Assembly (NCBI GenBank): GCA_036274495.1
Contig: DASUFP010000058.1
Location: 1-42,808, forward strand
Length of the DNA: 42,808 nucleotides
Direction: 5' to 3'
DNA from: DASUFP01 sp036274495
Lineage (GTDB): Bacteria; Bacteroidota; Bacteroidia; AKYH767-A; OLB10
The notes beneath the pieces are model-generated. The model had not been told where the DNA came from, searched no databases, and saw only the letters and a list, made by a program, of their open reading frames with translations. Below are positions 15,783 to 25,060 of the stretch, piece after piece. The stretch's first letter is position 1; each line of letters begins with the position of its first letter. The position numbers and the translations under genes were made by a program.

Positions 15783-15825
15783 GAAATGTTAAGGGGTTAT
15801 GCTTTATGAAATTATAAAAGCCCGG

Positions 15826-15833
15826 CAAAGGTA
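15826..15833 (-). promoter_or_regulatory. -7 element for the helicase gene
   Basis: TACCTTTG on the minus strand is an exact TAnnTTTG match; the leader would be about 40 nt. No clear TTG lies at the expected upstream distance. Confidence 0.5.
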
Positions 15834-15893
15834 CGGGTTAATGGGCTACCAGCCACATTCTGAGCCAAATAAAGTCAATTCTGGCGGAATCAC

Positions 15894-15901
15894 TACCTTT
15901 G
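15894..15901 (+). promoter_or_regulatory. -7 element for the thiolase gene
   Basis: TACCTTTG, the same octamer as that of the divergent helicase gene, lies 28 bp upstream of the thiolase ATG. No exact TTG is present 17-23 bp before it. Confidence 0.5.
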
Positions 15902-15929
15902 TGGCCCTTAAATCCGTTAAAACCTATCT

Positions 15930-17111
15930 ATGAAAGAAGTTTATATCGTTGCAGCTGTCCGTACACCCATTGGCGCCTTTGGCGGTGCACTGAGTGCCCT
16001 TTCCGCCACACAACTGGGCGCTGTTGTAATAAAAGAAGCCGTAAAAAAAGCGGGTATCGAACCCGGCCAGGTTCAGGAAGTGTTTATGGGAAATGTGCTT
16101 TCGGCTAATGTGGGTCAGGCACCCGTTACTCAGGCTTCCATTTACGCCGGCCTCCCCAATACCATCCCGGGAACTACTGTTAACAAGGTCTGTGCTTCGG
16201 GAATGAAAGCCATTATGCTCGGCGCACAATCCATTCAGCTTGGCGATAACGACATCGTAGTTGCCGGAGGCATGGAAAGCATGTCGAATGTACCCTATTA
16301 TCTTGACAAAGCACGTAACGGTTATCGCCTGGGACACGGTCAGATCATTGATGGTTTGGTGAAAGACGGACTCTGGGATGTGTACAACAACTATCACATG
16401 GGTAACGCTGCCGAACTGTGCGCTACCGAATGTAACATAACACGTGAAGATCAGGATAACTATGCTATCGATTCTTATAAGCGCGCAGCAGATGCCTACA
16501 GGAATGGATTGTTTAAAGCCGAAATTGTTCCTGTTGAAGTTCCTGTGAGAGGAAAAGATCCGATGGTTGTAAGTGAAGATGAGGAGTACACAAAAGTTGA
16601 CTTCAAAAAAATTCCGTCGCTGAAACCCGCTTTTCAAAAAGAGGGCACGGTAACTGCCGCCAATGCTTCAAAACTGAACGACGGTGCTTCCTGTGTGGTG
16701 CTTATGAGTAAGGAAAAGGCTGATGCACTCGGCATTAAACCGCTGGCAAAAATAAGGTCATTCGCTGATGCACAGCAGGCACCCGAATGGTTTACTACGG
16801 CGCCGTCAAAAGCGCTTCCAAGGGCTATTGAGAAAGCGGGACTCAAACCTTCCGACATCGAATACTACGAAATCAATGAGGCATTCAGTGCAGTAGCAAT
16901 TGCCAACAACAAAGAAATGAGTCTTGATCCTGCAAAAGTAAATGTAAACGGCGGCGCAGTTGCCCTTGGTCATCCGTTAGGCAGTTCGGGCAGCAGAATT
17001 GTTGTGACACTTGTGAATATTCTCAAGCAAAAAGGAGCTAAAATTGGCGCGGCAGGTATCTGTAACGGTGGCGGAGGCGCGAGCGCTATTGTAATCGAAA
17101 ATATGAATTGA
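15930..17111 (+). CDS. Acetyl-CoA C-acetyltransferase (thiolase)
   Basis: A 393-aa thiolase that joins two acetyl-CoA to acetoacetyl-CoA or runs the reverse cleavage. The acyl-accepting Cys88 lies in NKVCASGMKA. His348 is in GGAVALGHPLGSSGSR and the second catalytic Cys378 in GICNGGGGASAIV. The N-terminus (VYIVAAVRTPIGAFGGALS) and the NEAF motif (YYEINEAFSAVAIANN) are typical of biosynthetic AtoB/ThlA-type enzymes rather than long-chain FadA. It is a single gene with its own -7 element, and no other beta-oxidation gene is adjacent. Confidence 0.95.
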   Translation: MKEVYIVAAVRTPIGAFGGALSALSATQLGAVVIKEAVKKAGIEPGQVQEVFMGNVLSANVGQAPVTQASIYAGLPNTIPGTTVNKVCASGMKAIMLGAQSIQLGDNDIVVAGGMESMSNVPYYLDKARNGYRLGHGQIIDGLVKDGLWDVYNNYHMGNAAELCATECNITREDQDNYAIDSYKRAADAYRNGLFKAEIVPVEVPVRGKDPMVVSEDEEYTKVDFKKIPSLKPAFQKEGTVTAANASKLNDGASCVVLMSKEKADALGIKPLAKIRSFADAQQAPEWFTTAPSKALPRAIEKAGLKPSDIEYYEINEAFSAVAIANNKEMSLDPAKVNVNGGAVALGHPLGSSGSRIVVTLVNILKQKGAKIGAAGICNGGGGASAIVIENMN

Positions 17112-17188
17112 ACATTATTGCATTCCTGATCTAAACTATTCCTGAATGCTGTTACGTTATCACCTGCACCTCAAACTAAACCGGTCCT

Positions 17189-17962
17189 TTGTCACACGGC
17201 ATCTGTAATCTGGCAATTGTTCCCGTACGGAAAGAACCTTTTCATGCAAGTGAGATGGTAACGCAATTGCTCTTTGGCGAGCACTTTGAAGTGCTGGGTG
17301 TATCGGGGAATTTTTCTAAAATACGCATTGCCTATGACCTCTATGAGGGCTGGGTTCAGACTTCGCAGTTTGAGCCGATTGACCTCGAAGAATTTCAGCG
17401 GCTGAACCGTGAGCAATATTGCATTTCGTTCGACCTGGTGCAAATTATGATGGTCGACAGCCAGATGTTCAGTGTTGTTCTGGGTTCCTCGCTCCCCCAT
17501 TTCAAGGACCACACCTGCAGGCTTGGGAAACTTGCCTTTCGCTTTGAGGGAACCGTAAAATGTCCCGAAAAACTGCAAACCACAAAAGGACTCATTGAAA
17601 ATGCTTTTATGTACCTCCATGCTCCCTACCAGTGGGGTGGCAGAAGTCCCTTTGGCATCGACTGTTCAGGGTTTACGCAAATGGTATTTAAGCTTGCCGG
17701 TATCCGTCTCAAAAGAGATGCCTGGCAACAGGCCGAACAAGGGTCATTAATTAATCTTGTGGATGAGGCCCGCCCTGGAGATCTGGCCTTTTTTGATAAT
17801 GTGGATGGCAAAATAACCCATGTGGGGATGGTACTGCCGGGACAAAAAGTGATTCACGCTTCCGGAAATGTCCGTATCGATGCGCTGGACCACCATGGCA
17901 TCTATAACACCGAAACCAAACGCTACAGCCATAACCTACGGCTCATAAAGCGCTTTATCTGA
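17189..17962 (+). CDS. NlpC/P60 (C40) cell-wall hydrolase with N-terminal SH3-like domain
   Basis: A 257-aa peptidase that cuts peptidoglycan stem peptides. The N-terminal SH3-like part (VPVRKEPFHASEMVTQLLFG ... GWVQTSQF) targets it to the wall. The catalytic NlpC/P60 domain holds Cys159 in FGIDCSGFTQMVF, His211 in KITHVGMV and His223 in KVIHASG. A TTG start at 17189 is chosen: an in-frame TAA at 17177 limits the frame, and the first ATG (17255) would cut away half of the SH3 domain, whose usual 'GICNLAIVPVR' opening is intact. No signal peptide is visible, which is usual for this Bacteroidota group. Confidence 0.9.
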   Translation: MSHGICNLAIVPVRKEPFHASEMVTQLLFGEHFEVLGVSGNFSKIRIAYDLYEGWVQTSQFEPIDLEEFQRLNREQYCISFDLVQIMMVDSQMFSVVLGSSLPHFKDHTCRLGKLAFRFEGTVKCPEKLQTTKGLIENAFMYLHAPYQWGGRSPFGIDCSGFTQMVFKLAGIRLKRDAWQQAEQGSLINLVDEARPGDLAFFDNVDGKITHVGMVLPGQKVIHASGNVRIDALDHHGIYNTETKRYSHNLRLIKRFI

Positions 17963-17968
17963 AATTTT

Positions 17969-18082
17969 TCAGACCGTTCCGGCCAGCAGATAGGTGATAA
18001 CACAAAAGGCTGTTAACACCCATAATAAGGCAAAAATGCCGGCTCCGTCGTTGGAAGTATAAGTTGCAAGGAATTTTTTCAT
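17969..18082 (-). CDS. 37-aa single-span membrane protein
   Basis: A short ORF (MKKFLATYTSNDGAGIFALL then WVLTAFCVITYLLAGTV). It has a basic start, a short polar stretch and one ~20-residue hydrophobic helix reaching almost to the C-terminus. A perfect -7 box (TATATTTG, 18104-18111) lies 21 bp upstream, which argues that it is transcribed from its own promoter. It is too small for most gene finders. The function is unknown; candidates are a membrane-complex accessory subunit or stress microprotein. Confidence 0.55.
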   Translation of the reverse strand: MKKFLATYTSNDGAGIFALLWVLTAFCVITYLLAGTV

Positions 18083-18103
18083 TTTTTTAAACAGCTGAGG
18101 CTG

Positions 18104-18111
18104 CAAATATA
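18104..18111 (-). promoter_or_regulatory. -7 element for the 37-aa membrane protein gene
   Basis: TATATTTG on the minus strand matches TAnnTTTG. Transcription would begin near 18097, with a leader of about 15 nt. The upstream element is poorly defined. Confidence 0.45.
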
Positions 18112-18175
18112 ACTGTTTTGCTGAAGTTACACAGAAATGCCACTTGACGAACGGATTGTTTCTGGCGGCAACCTG

Positions 18176-21064
18176 CTACCATTCCGAGACGGTAATGCGT
18201 CGCACATCAGTGCCTGAAGCCGTCTCAAATCTCAGCAAATAGCTCCCGGGTGCCACCTGACCCAGGTTTATTTCAACGGCCTCATTGGATGCAATTGTTT
18301 TGCTGAATATCATTTTACCTGTCAGGTCGGTAAGGGTAAGCGATACTTCCTGTCCGTTTATTCCGGATGTCACCACATGTAACACCCCATGCACAGGATT
18401 CGGATACACCTGAAGTGCCGCATCACCTATTGCCGAAATACCCAGGTTGATGAATACTATGCTGTCGGAGGGCAACGACTCGCAACCGTTTACATCCGTT
18501 ACAACCACATAATAAGTTCCGTTTTGCGGAGGCATATAGGTTTGGCCGGTAGCACCCGAAATCAAACCACTGCCTGCCATATACCATTGGTTGCCTCCAG
18601 AACTGCTCGATTGTAAAGTTGCAGGACCAATTTGTGACGCTACAGGCGTTGGAATGGCAGCATAAAAATCAACATTAACCGAATCGGATCCGGTACAACC
18701 GTTCGCGTCTGTTACCGTAACTGTATAAAGTCCCGATGTCGCAGCATTTACCACAACCGTTTGTGCTGACGATCCGTCCGACCACTGATAGGAACTGAAT
18801 CCGCTGCCTGCATCGAGCAGAAGTGTGTTCCCGTAACACAGCGTTGTATCACCATATAACATTACCACAGGCAACGGGTAAAAACTGACATCAACGGTAT
18901 CCGAGTTGGTACATCCGTCCATGTTGGTAACCGTTACGATATAATTTCCTGACAGTGTTACATCAAGTGTTTGTAATGAAGAACCGTCGTTCCATTCGTA
19001 AGCGCTGAAACCGGCACCGGCATCAAGCGTAACCACACCATTACCGCATACAGTAACATCGGGACCTAAACTGATAAGCGGTGCTGTGCTGATGACGACA
19101 GTGATTGAATCGGAATTGATACATCCTGCGCCGTCGGTAACGGATAAGCCATAGGTGCCTGAGCTGGTCACAAGAATACTCTGGGTCGTTTCCCCGGTAT
19201 TCCACGAATAAGCTGCCGGTCCGGGTCCCGCGTCAATTACCGCAGGCTGACCATCACACACGGTAAAATCTGATCCCAGATTCAAAGGCGGATTAACCGA
19301 CATCACAACCGAATCGGCAGCAGTACATCCGTTGGCATCGGTAACCGTTACAGTGTATAATCCTGCAATGAGTATATCCAGAGTCTGGTTTGCAGAACCA
19401 TCGCTCCACAAATAGGAGGTCTGACCGGCCCCGGCATCGAGTGTAAATGGTGTTCCCCCGCAGAAGGTGCTGTCGGCACCCAGATCGACAAGGGGATTGG
19501 CATTGACAATAACATTGATCGAATCGGAACCTTTACAGCCCAGACCATCGGTAACCTCCACCGAATAAGTACCGGTAACAGTAGCAACTAATGTTTGTCC
19601 TACTGAGTTATCGTTCCACAAATAGGCAGCGTATCCGTTACCGGGATCAAGCGTCACGGCATTTCCGTCACAGAACGCTGTGTCAACTCCCAGGTCAATA
19701 ACCGGCGATGCACTTATCGTAATTTCAATGGTATCTGTTGCACTGCAGCCGGAACTGTCGGTTATAACCGCAGCAAAAAGGCCACTCACCGCAACATATA
19801 TGCTCTGAGCGGTTTCACCTGTACTCCAGAGATACGATGCCATGGCTCCGGGAGCTGTAAGCAACACGCTGTCGCCTGCACAAATTATTGTGTCGCCCGG
19901 AAGTGAAAACAGCGGTAACGGATTAAACACCACACTTGCCGAATCCATTCCGGTACAGCCATTACCATCTGTCACCGTTACGGTAAATATTCCCGAAGCA
20001 ACAGGTGAAATTGTTTGTGTTGCAGATCCATCGCTCCATTGGTAGCTGATATAGGGTCCTCCGGCATCCAACACCACCGCATCACCAGTGCAAACGGACA
20101 AATCGGGACCCAGATCAACAGGAGGCTGAGGATAAATTTCGATGGATGAAAAGGAGGTGTCACTGCAGGTACCACCGTCGGAGGCAATTAACGAAAGAGT
20201 ATATACTCCGGGCAGTGCATAAGTGTAAGCAGCATCAATACTATTTTGGGAAAATCCGTCGCCGAAATCCCAGGTATAGGAAATCAATGTGGTATCGTTG
20301 AGGGAGGTGTTTGTTAAATTCACCCCATTTCCACTGAGACAGGATGAGGTGATATCCTGAGTAAACGAGAGTAAATACATGGTATCGCGTAAACCTGCAT
20401 AGGAATCTGACACCTCCTGCGCCGAAAGCACATGGTTATGCAATTTCAAAAAGGCAATTGTTCCGGGACTTGCTTCACCACCAAACTGATTATCGTCCCT
20501 GAAAAAATTCAATACCTGCGATGTATCGATAGTGCCTCTTTCGAGCGAATCAACAAAGGTTCCGCCGAGTACACCATCGATGTACATGTTGATGTTCTGT
20601 GATGCGGAATCACGTGTAATACACAGGTAGGCATACTGACCGCCCTGATAGGCGGAGGTAATGACATCCAGCCCGTCGTAAAATCCCAGAATGGATGGAG
20701 TGGCGTACAGTCCAAAATCGACAGTACCGTTTTTGAAATCTATAATCCGCTTATAACCTCCGTTATTGTAAAATTTAAAATACATTTCGATAGTGTACGA
20801 CTCTCCCAAAAAAGTGCCGGCAGCACCATTATCGAATTGGACACCGTTGTTATAATCAAAATTATATACGGTACGCTGTAGGCACGACAACTCACTCAGC
20901 GAATCGTTTATGAACATTCCCGAACCGAGGGGAGTTAAAGCGATGGATGCACCGGATGACTCATTAAATGTACCTCTGAAATCGTAATACAATGATTGTG
21001 ATTGTCCGAAACTGAATGTGACTGAAATGAAAAACAGTAAAGAACAATAAAGTGATTTTCTCAT
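18176..21064 (-). CDS. Large secreted repeat protein with T9SS sorting domain
   Basis: A 962-aa surface protein. A signal peptide (MRKSLYCSLLFFISVTFSFG) is followed by a LamG/concanavalin-like domain at about 24-230 (YTIEMYFKFYNNGGYKRIID). A PKD domain follows at about 235-312 (ISYTWDFGDGFSQNS ... GVYTLSLIAS). Seven tandem ~70-residue beta repeats occupy 313-801, then an eighth divergent module (802-873). The last ~87 residues are a type A T9SS C-terminal domain (LQVYPNPVHGVLHV ... GSYLLRFETASG.DVRRITV), which directs export across the outer membrane and anchoring to the surface. It is an adhesin- or matrix-like protein. The partner ligand is unknown. A perfect 18-bp palindrome overlaps its promoter. 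Confidence 0.9.
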   Translation of the reverse strand: MRKSLYCSLLFFISVTFSFGQSQSLYYDFRGTFNESSGASIALTPLGSGMFINDSLSELSCLQRTVYNFDYNNGVQFDNGAAGTFLGESYTIEMYFKFYNNGGYKRIIDFKNGTVDFGLYATPSILGFYDGLDVITSAYQGGQYAYLCITRDSASQNINMYIDGVLGGTFVDSLERGTIDTSQVLNFFRDDNQFGGEASPGTIAFLKLHNHVLSAQEVSDSYAGLRDTMYLLSFTQDITSSCLSGNGVNLTNTSLNDTTLISYTWDFGDGFSQNSIDAAYTYALPGVYTLSLIASDGGTCSDTSFSSIEIYPQPPVDLGPDLSVCTGDAVVLDAGGPYISYQWSDGSATQTISPVASGIFTVTVTDGNGCTGMDSASVVFNPLPLFSLPGDTIICAGDSVLLTAPGAMASYLWSTGETAQSIYVAVSGLFAAVITDSSGCSATDTIEITISASPVIDLGVDTAFCDGNAVTLDPGNGYAAYLWNDNSVGQTLVATVTGTYSVEVTDGLGCKGSDSINVIVNANPLVDLGADSTFCGGTPFTLDAGAGQTSYLWSDGSANQTLDILIAGLYTVTVTDANGCTAADSVVMSVNPPLNLGSDFTVCDGQPAVIDAGPGPAAYSWNTGETTQSILVTSSGTYGLSVTDGAGCINSDSITVVISTAPLISLGPDVTVCGNGVVTLDAGAGFSAYEWNDGSSLQTLDVTLSGNYIVTVTNMDGCTNSDTVDVSFYPLPVVMLYGDTTLCYGNTLLLDAGSGFSSYQWSDGSSAQTVVVNAATSGLYTVTVTDANGCTGSDSVNVDFYAAIPTPVASQIGPATLQSSSSGGNQWYMAGSGLISGATGQTYMPPQNGTYYVVVTDVNGCESLPSDSIVFINLGISAIGDAALQVYPNPVHGVLHVVTSGINGQEVSLTLTDLTGKMIFSKTIASNEAVEINLGQVAPGSYLLRFETASGTDVRRITVSEW
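18662..20128 (-). repeat. Seven tandem ~70-residue coding repeats
   Basis: Each unit follows the pattern LGxDxxxC..G..xxLDAG.G..SYxWSDGSxxQTL...SGxYTVTVTDxxGCxxxDS. The first Cys of each unit falls at residues 325, 395, 465, 535, 603, 673 and 743. A second Cys follows 45 residues later in the first six units and 47 in the last. The spacing suggests one disulfide per module and domain duplication by unequal crossing-over, followed by divergence. Confidence 0.85.
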
Positions 21065-21070
21065 AAAAAA

Positions 21071-21115
21071 AAAAGATAAAATTGAAATGAAATAAATTGC
21101 AATAGATCTATTGCA
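21071..21115 (-). promoter_or_regulatory. Promoter of the T9SS protein gene with overlapping palindrome
   Basis: TTG (minus strand, 21100-21102), 21-bp spacer and TATCTTTT (21071-21078) fit the Bacteroidota promoter with one mismatch. The perfect 18-bp palindrome TGCAATAGATCTATTGCA (21098-21115) overlaps the TTG element, as an operator would. The start of transcription would be close to the ATG at 21064. Confidence 0.55.
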
Positions 21116-21189
21116 TGCCGATGCTGCAAATTGAATAAAAGTTCAGGAAAAAAGGCGAAAAAAAATGTTAAAACTTACAAAACGGATTT

Positions 21190-22605
21190 TCAGCGGACAA
21201 AGAGTTCAGGATTTTCCTGCACCTGTTTCGATTTTCGTGTGTATTCGGCTGAAAGCGAATTGTTACCAATTAAACGGTAAGCATAACTCAAACTGTCGTA
21301 CGTTGCCGGAGAGATCGGATTTTTACGTATTCCCAGCTGAAACACCTGTATCGCTTCGTTCACTTTTTTCTTGTACAACAGTTGCGTTCCCAACTGATGC
21401 AGCCTTTCCGATTCGTCCAGATTCGCAATTAATTTCCGTGAATCAGTTATGCCGTGACGGAGGTAATATTTTTCAATCTCTTTCTGAATTTTCTCCGTCT
21501 GATTGCTGAAGTATTCAAACGGAACAGAACCTTCGATAAAATCAGATTCATATGCAGCAAGACAGTTATTCAGGTAGCTGAGTGTGTCTTCGGGACGGGA
21601 ATGTTTGTCGTAGTATTTCCTGAACAACCGGTCGCCGCGTACCAGAAAAACAGAATCCTTATCTTCATTGATCATTTTGTCGAAGAGCAACATCGAAGCC
21701 AACGCAATCTGGGAATAATTTTGTGATTCGTTTTTAAAGCTGCGCGACTGTGTAACCCACATTTGACGAATCAGGCTCATGCCGCCTTCGGTGGGATTGA
21801 TTACATCTACTACGCTTCGCACATTACCGGCACCCGCATGATAAATGTGCAGAACAAATAACCTGAACCAGGTATCCTGTTCGTTGTAACTGATGCCATG
21901 GCTTTCGAGTATTTCACGGGCATAGGGCAAACAAACCGAATTGATCAGTTTACTGGCGGCTAACGCCGATTTGTCAAGGCTTGTTCTGTCGTCGTGGTAT
22001 TTGTTTACGGTTAACCCGTATTTACGTGCAACGGCAGGCATCAGCTGAAAGGGACCTCTTGCGCCGACATAACTGCGTGCCTCCATTTTTCCCGGACTCT
22101 CAATAAGCAATATCGCCTGCGCATACCAGGGATCGGTACCATTGCCCCTGAAAACCGCAATAGACCGCGATATCATAGGCAATGCCTTTGTGTATTCGAA
22201 AAAGAATTTCTTTCCGCCTGTAACATATAATTCCGTTTCGGCGGGAATATTGACATACGAACATAAATTGGATTTGTAAACCGACTTTTCGTCTTCTGTC
22301 TGACAGTGCCACTGGTCGGCCGAAACACATTGAAGCACCCTGCGCTCACTGGCAATATTTACTATCATCGAATCGTGCGAAAGCGATATTACCTGCTGCC
22401 AGAATTTTGCCTGCGCAAGCGTATCCCATCCCTCGGCATATAACTTATGACTCGATACAAATTCCTTTCGGGAAGTGCCGTCAAATGCCACCACTGTTTT
22501 TATGAGCACCTCATTTGACGGATCGGGCGACGCTGCAACAGCATCGGCAGATGAACCGGCAAAAAGACCCAGGAAACTTCCGATTAAAAACAAGAAGCGG
22601 TACAT
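21190..22605 (-). CDS. Lytic murein transglycosylase, MltD/Slt type
   Basis: The enzyme cleaves the glycan strand of peptidoglycan and leaves a 1,6-anhydro end. The ATG at 22605 gives 471 aa beginning with a signal peptide (MYRFLFLIGSFLGLFAGSSA); the ORF runs 19 codons further upstream. The SLT domain has the catalytic Glu in AILLIESPGKMEARS, then the GARGPFQLMPAVARKYGL and AGAGNVRSVVD blocks typical of the family. C-terminal TPR-like helices replace the LysM repeats often found in MltD (KKVNEAIQVFQLGIRKNPIS then YRLIGNNSLSAEYTRKSKQ). It is periplasmic and divergent from the phospholipase D gene. Confidence 0.88.
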   Translation of the reverse strand: MYRFLFLIGSFLGLFAGSSADAVAASPDPSNEVLIKTVVAFDGTSRKEFVSSHKLYAEGWDTLAQAKFWQQVISLSHDSMIVNIASERRVLQCVSADQWHCQTEDEKSVYKSNLCSYVNIPAETELYVTGGKKFFFEYTKALPMISRSIAVFRGNGTDPWYAQAILLIESPGKMEARSYVGARGPFQLMPAVARKYGLTVNKYHDDRTSLDKSALAASKLINSVCLPYAREILESHGISYNEQDTWFRLFVLHIYHAGAGNVRSVVDVINPTEGGMSLIRQMWVTQSRSFKNESQNYSQIALASMLLFDKMINEDKDSVFLVRGDRLFRKYYDKHSRPEDTLSYLNNCLAAYESDFIEGSVPFEYFSNQTEKIQKEIEKYYLRHGITDSRKLIANLDESERLHQLGTQLLYKKKVNEAIQVFQLGIRKNPISPATYDSLSYAYRLIGNNSLSAEYTRKSKQVQENPELFVR

Positions 22606-22865
22606 GTCAAGTAACAATGTCATCTGGTTTGGTGAAGGAACTGAATTAAATATACGAAACAAACGGACAAAAGTTTATTTCATTTGGCGAATCATTGCAA
22701 ATTTCATGCTAAATATACCGGAACGAATTTGAGTGCAAATTTAATATGCGCAATTTTATTATTATTCAACTATTTGATTTTCAATTTATTATATTCATTC
22801 TTGTCAACATCTTACGTTTCAGTTTAATTTCGTTGAGAAAATCAACTTGAATAAGCAGGAGCAGT

Positions 22866-24047
22866 ATGATCAAATGGAGCGATGGAACAGGATTTACGGA
22901 GATAGAAGAGGCACGCTGGATGACAGGCGGGCCCGGTTATTTCGATTTCATTGCAAAGCTTATTGAACAAGCAAAGGAATCCATTTCACTTTTCGTATAT
23001 ATTCTTACTCCTGATACAACAGGAAACAGAATTATCGGGTTATTAAAAGAAGCAGCCTTACGCGGAGTGGTTGTACAGTTGCTGGTTGATGATTTTGGTT
23101 CCGATGCGCTGGACCACCACACAGAAGCCGATTTGACTGCGAGCGGTGTGAAGCTCAAGCGCTTTGCACCCTTTTTCTCGGGTACCAACTTTTACATTGG
23201 CCGCCGCATGCATGCAAAAGTACTGGTTACCGATCACATTCATGCAGTTGTTGGCGGTATCAACATCGCCGCACGTTACGAAGGGGATTCCGATGGACCT
23301 GCCTGGCTCGACTATGCCGTTTACATCAGGGGTTCGGTAAGTACCGCCATTGAGAAAAACGGGTTGCGTCTGAAAAATCCCATGCGGGAAGTCAAAATGC
23401 CGGCTTTAATTCAGATGCGGACGAAAAAAGCAGTAAATTATACCGGCAAAACACTTGCGCGGTTCAGGGTAAATGATTTTTTAAAAAACAGAAGAGAAAT
23501 TACCAAGAGCTACAATCAGGCCGTAAAAAATGCCCGGCATTCGGTAACAATTGTAGGCGGTTATTTCATTCCCGGCAGGCGTTTCAGACGTTATATGCGG
23601 CTGGCAGTTAAACGTGGCGTAAAGGTAAAAGTATTGCTCACCCATTTTTCCGATGTACCTGTCACGCGGCTGGCTTCAGAGTATTTGTACGGATGGATGA
23701 TTCGTAACGGCATCGGACTGTATGAGTACAAAACATCCATGGTTCACGGTAAGGCAGCAGTGGTTGACAGTTTATGGGTTACCATTGGTTCATACAACCA
23801 AAATCACCTCAGTGCCTATCTGAGTATTGAACTGAATGTTGATTTGCTGGACGCTGAGCTGGCGGAGTCGTTGGAAAAACAACTCGAAGGAATCATTGCC
23901 ACTGAAAGCAATCAGATCACATTCGAAAATTATACGGTTAAAGCCTGGTGGATGACCAAACTAAAAAGATGGGTCTCCTATCATATTGTTCAAACTTCGC
24001 TCCGTTTGTTGTTTGTCGCCAACCGGATTTTCAGAATTGACGATTAG
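22866..24047 (+). CDS. Phospholipase D-like protein (cardiolipin synthase family)
   Basis: A 393-aa protein with two HKD motifs: His116, Lys118, Asp123 in MHAKVLVTDHIHAVVGG and His294, Lys296, Asp301 in VHGKAAVVDSLWVTIGS. The pair forms one active site that transfers phosphatidyl groups through a phosphohistidine. It lacks the N-terminal membrane helices of ClsA and so resembles ClsB/ClsC-type soluble or peripheral enzymes. A clear Shine-Dalgarno (AGGAG, 7 bp before ATG) is unusual for this genome. Its stop codon overlaps that of the convergent DUF457 gene (TTAG serves both strands). Confidence 0.9.
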   Translation: MIKWSDGTGFTEIEEARWMTGGPGYFDFIAKLIEQAKESISLFVYILTPDTTGNRIIGLLKEAALRGVVVQLLVDDFGSDALDHHTEADLTASGVKLKRFAPFFSGTNFYIGRRMHAKVLVTDHIHAVVGGINIAARYEGDSDGPAWLDYAVYIRGSVSTAIEKNGLRLKNPMREVKMPALIQMRTKKAVNYTGKTLARFRVNDFLKNRREITKSYNQAVKNARHSVTIVGGYFIPGRRFRRYMRLAVKRGVKVKVLLTHFSDVPVTRLASEYLYGWMIRNGIGLYEYKTSMVHGKAAVVDSLWVTIGSYNQNHLSAYLSIELNVDLLDAELAESLEKQLEGIIATESNQITFENYTVKAWWMTKLKRWVSYHIVQTSLRLLFVANRIFRIDD

Positions 24048-25060
24048 CCATTTCCATGCCACATAAAATGCCAGAGGCTTGCCAGCATTTTACTGCGTGA
24101 GCCCTCTAGCCTGCCCCGTTGCACCACAATTGAGTTATCGGCTCCAACGGAGAGGTCAAAACTAAATGCAAACGGAGCATCCGGCCTCTCCCATCCTCCT
24201 ATCTGACCAAAGCGAAGATCGTTGAACCAAAACCTGTTTTGTTCTTTCGTTATACAATAAAACCCCTTTGAAAATTTTTTTAACAGCGCCACATCAGTAT
24301 TCTTGTTCATCTCTCCCAGCAGGGCATCGTTGACCGGGATATAGTGAAGATTGATTTCCCTGTCGTGCTGAAACAAGGAATAATAACCTGTCCAGTACCC
24401 CGAACTGTCTTTTACCACCACATTCCAAGCTATGTTGTTGAGCAGTGTGGGCGTCACGAAATAGCTGCTGCTATGGATTCCCTTTTTTTCAAGCGACTGT
24501 TCCAACACTTTTGTAACCGTGTGCTGGTTAACAAACGTCATCATCATATACAACGAACTCAATGCTATTCCTGCGTTATTCCATCGCTGTCGCCACTTAA
24601 ACGAAAGTCCCCTGAAACTTAGAACTATGGCACTGACAAGCAGCGGGAGTGTGTATAAGGGATCAGCGACAAAAATGTTGTCAATTGAAAACCGGTAGGA
24701 CGAAATGGGCTCCAGCAATCCTGTGCCGTAAATGGTACAGGTATCGAGTAAGTCGTGCAGCACAATGCCAATGGTAAAGAGCAGAATCATGCGCAGTGGT
24801 GTAACCCCTTTCTTTTTATTCATCCGGTAAAACCAATACCCTATAAGCGGCCCTGCCACTACCGCAGTAATAAGGGAATGGGTAATTCCGCGATGGTGCA
24901 CCATGGCACCAACATCGTTGGTAAAAAAACTGACTAGCACATCTATATCGGGCGCACTGTTGGCTAATGCGCCCCAGATCATGGCATGCCGGCCGGCCTG
25001 TTTGCCTGCTACCGCCTGTCCAATTGCCGCTCCTAATACGATGTGGGTTAATGAGTCCAT
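24044..25060 (-). CDS. DUF457 / YdjM-type membrane-bound metal-dependent hydrolase
   Basis: A 338-aa protein opening with MDSLTHIVLGAAIGQAVAGK and carrying APDID and HHRGITHS motifs, the conserved Asp/His set thought to bind metal in this family. Four to five membrane helices follow, up to about residue 195. The C-terminal ~140 residues are a soluble, beta-rich domain (YFVTPTLLNNIAWNVVVKD, FWFNDLRFGQIGGW), which is longer than in E. coli YdjM. The substrate is unknown; the family has been linked to DNA-damage-induced inner-membrane proteins and lipid hydrolases. The 3' end overlaps the phospholipase D gene. Confidence 0.85.
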   Translation of the reverse strand: MDSLTHIVLGAAIGQAVAGKQAGRHAMIWGALANSAPDIDVLVSFFTNDVGAMVHHRGITHSLITAVVAGPLIGYWFYRMNKKKGVTPLRMILLFTIGIVLHDLLDTCTIYGTGLLEPISSYRFSIDNIFVADPLYTLPLLVSAIVLSFRGLSFKWRQRWNNAGIALSSLYMMMTFVNQHTVTKVLEQSLEKKGIHSSSYFVTPTLLNNIAWNVVVKDSSGYWTGYYSLFQHDREINLHYIPVNDALLGEMNKNTDVALLKKFSKGFYCITKEQNRFWFNDLRFGQIGGWERPDAPFAFSFDLSVGADNSIVVQRGRLEGSRSKMLASLWHFMWHGNG

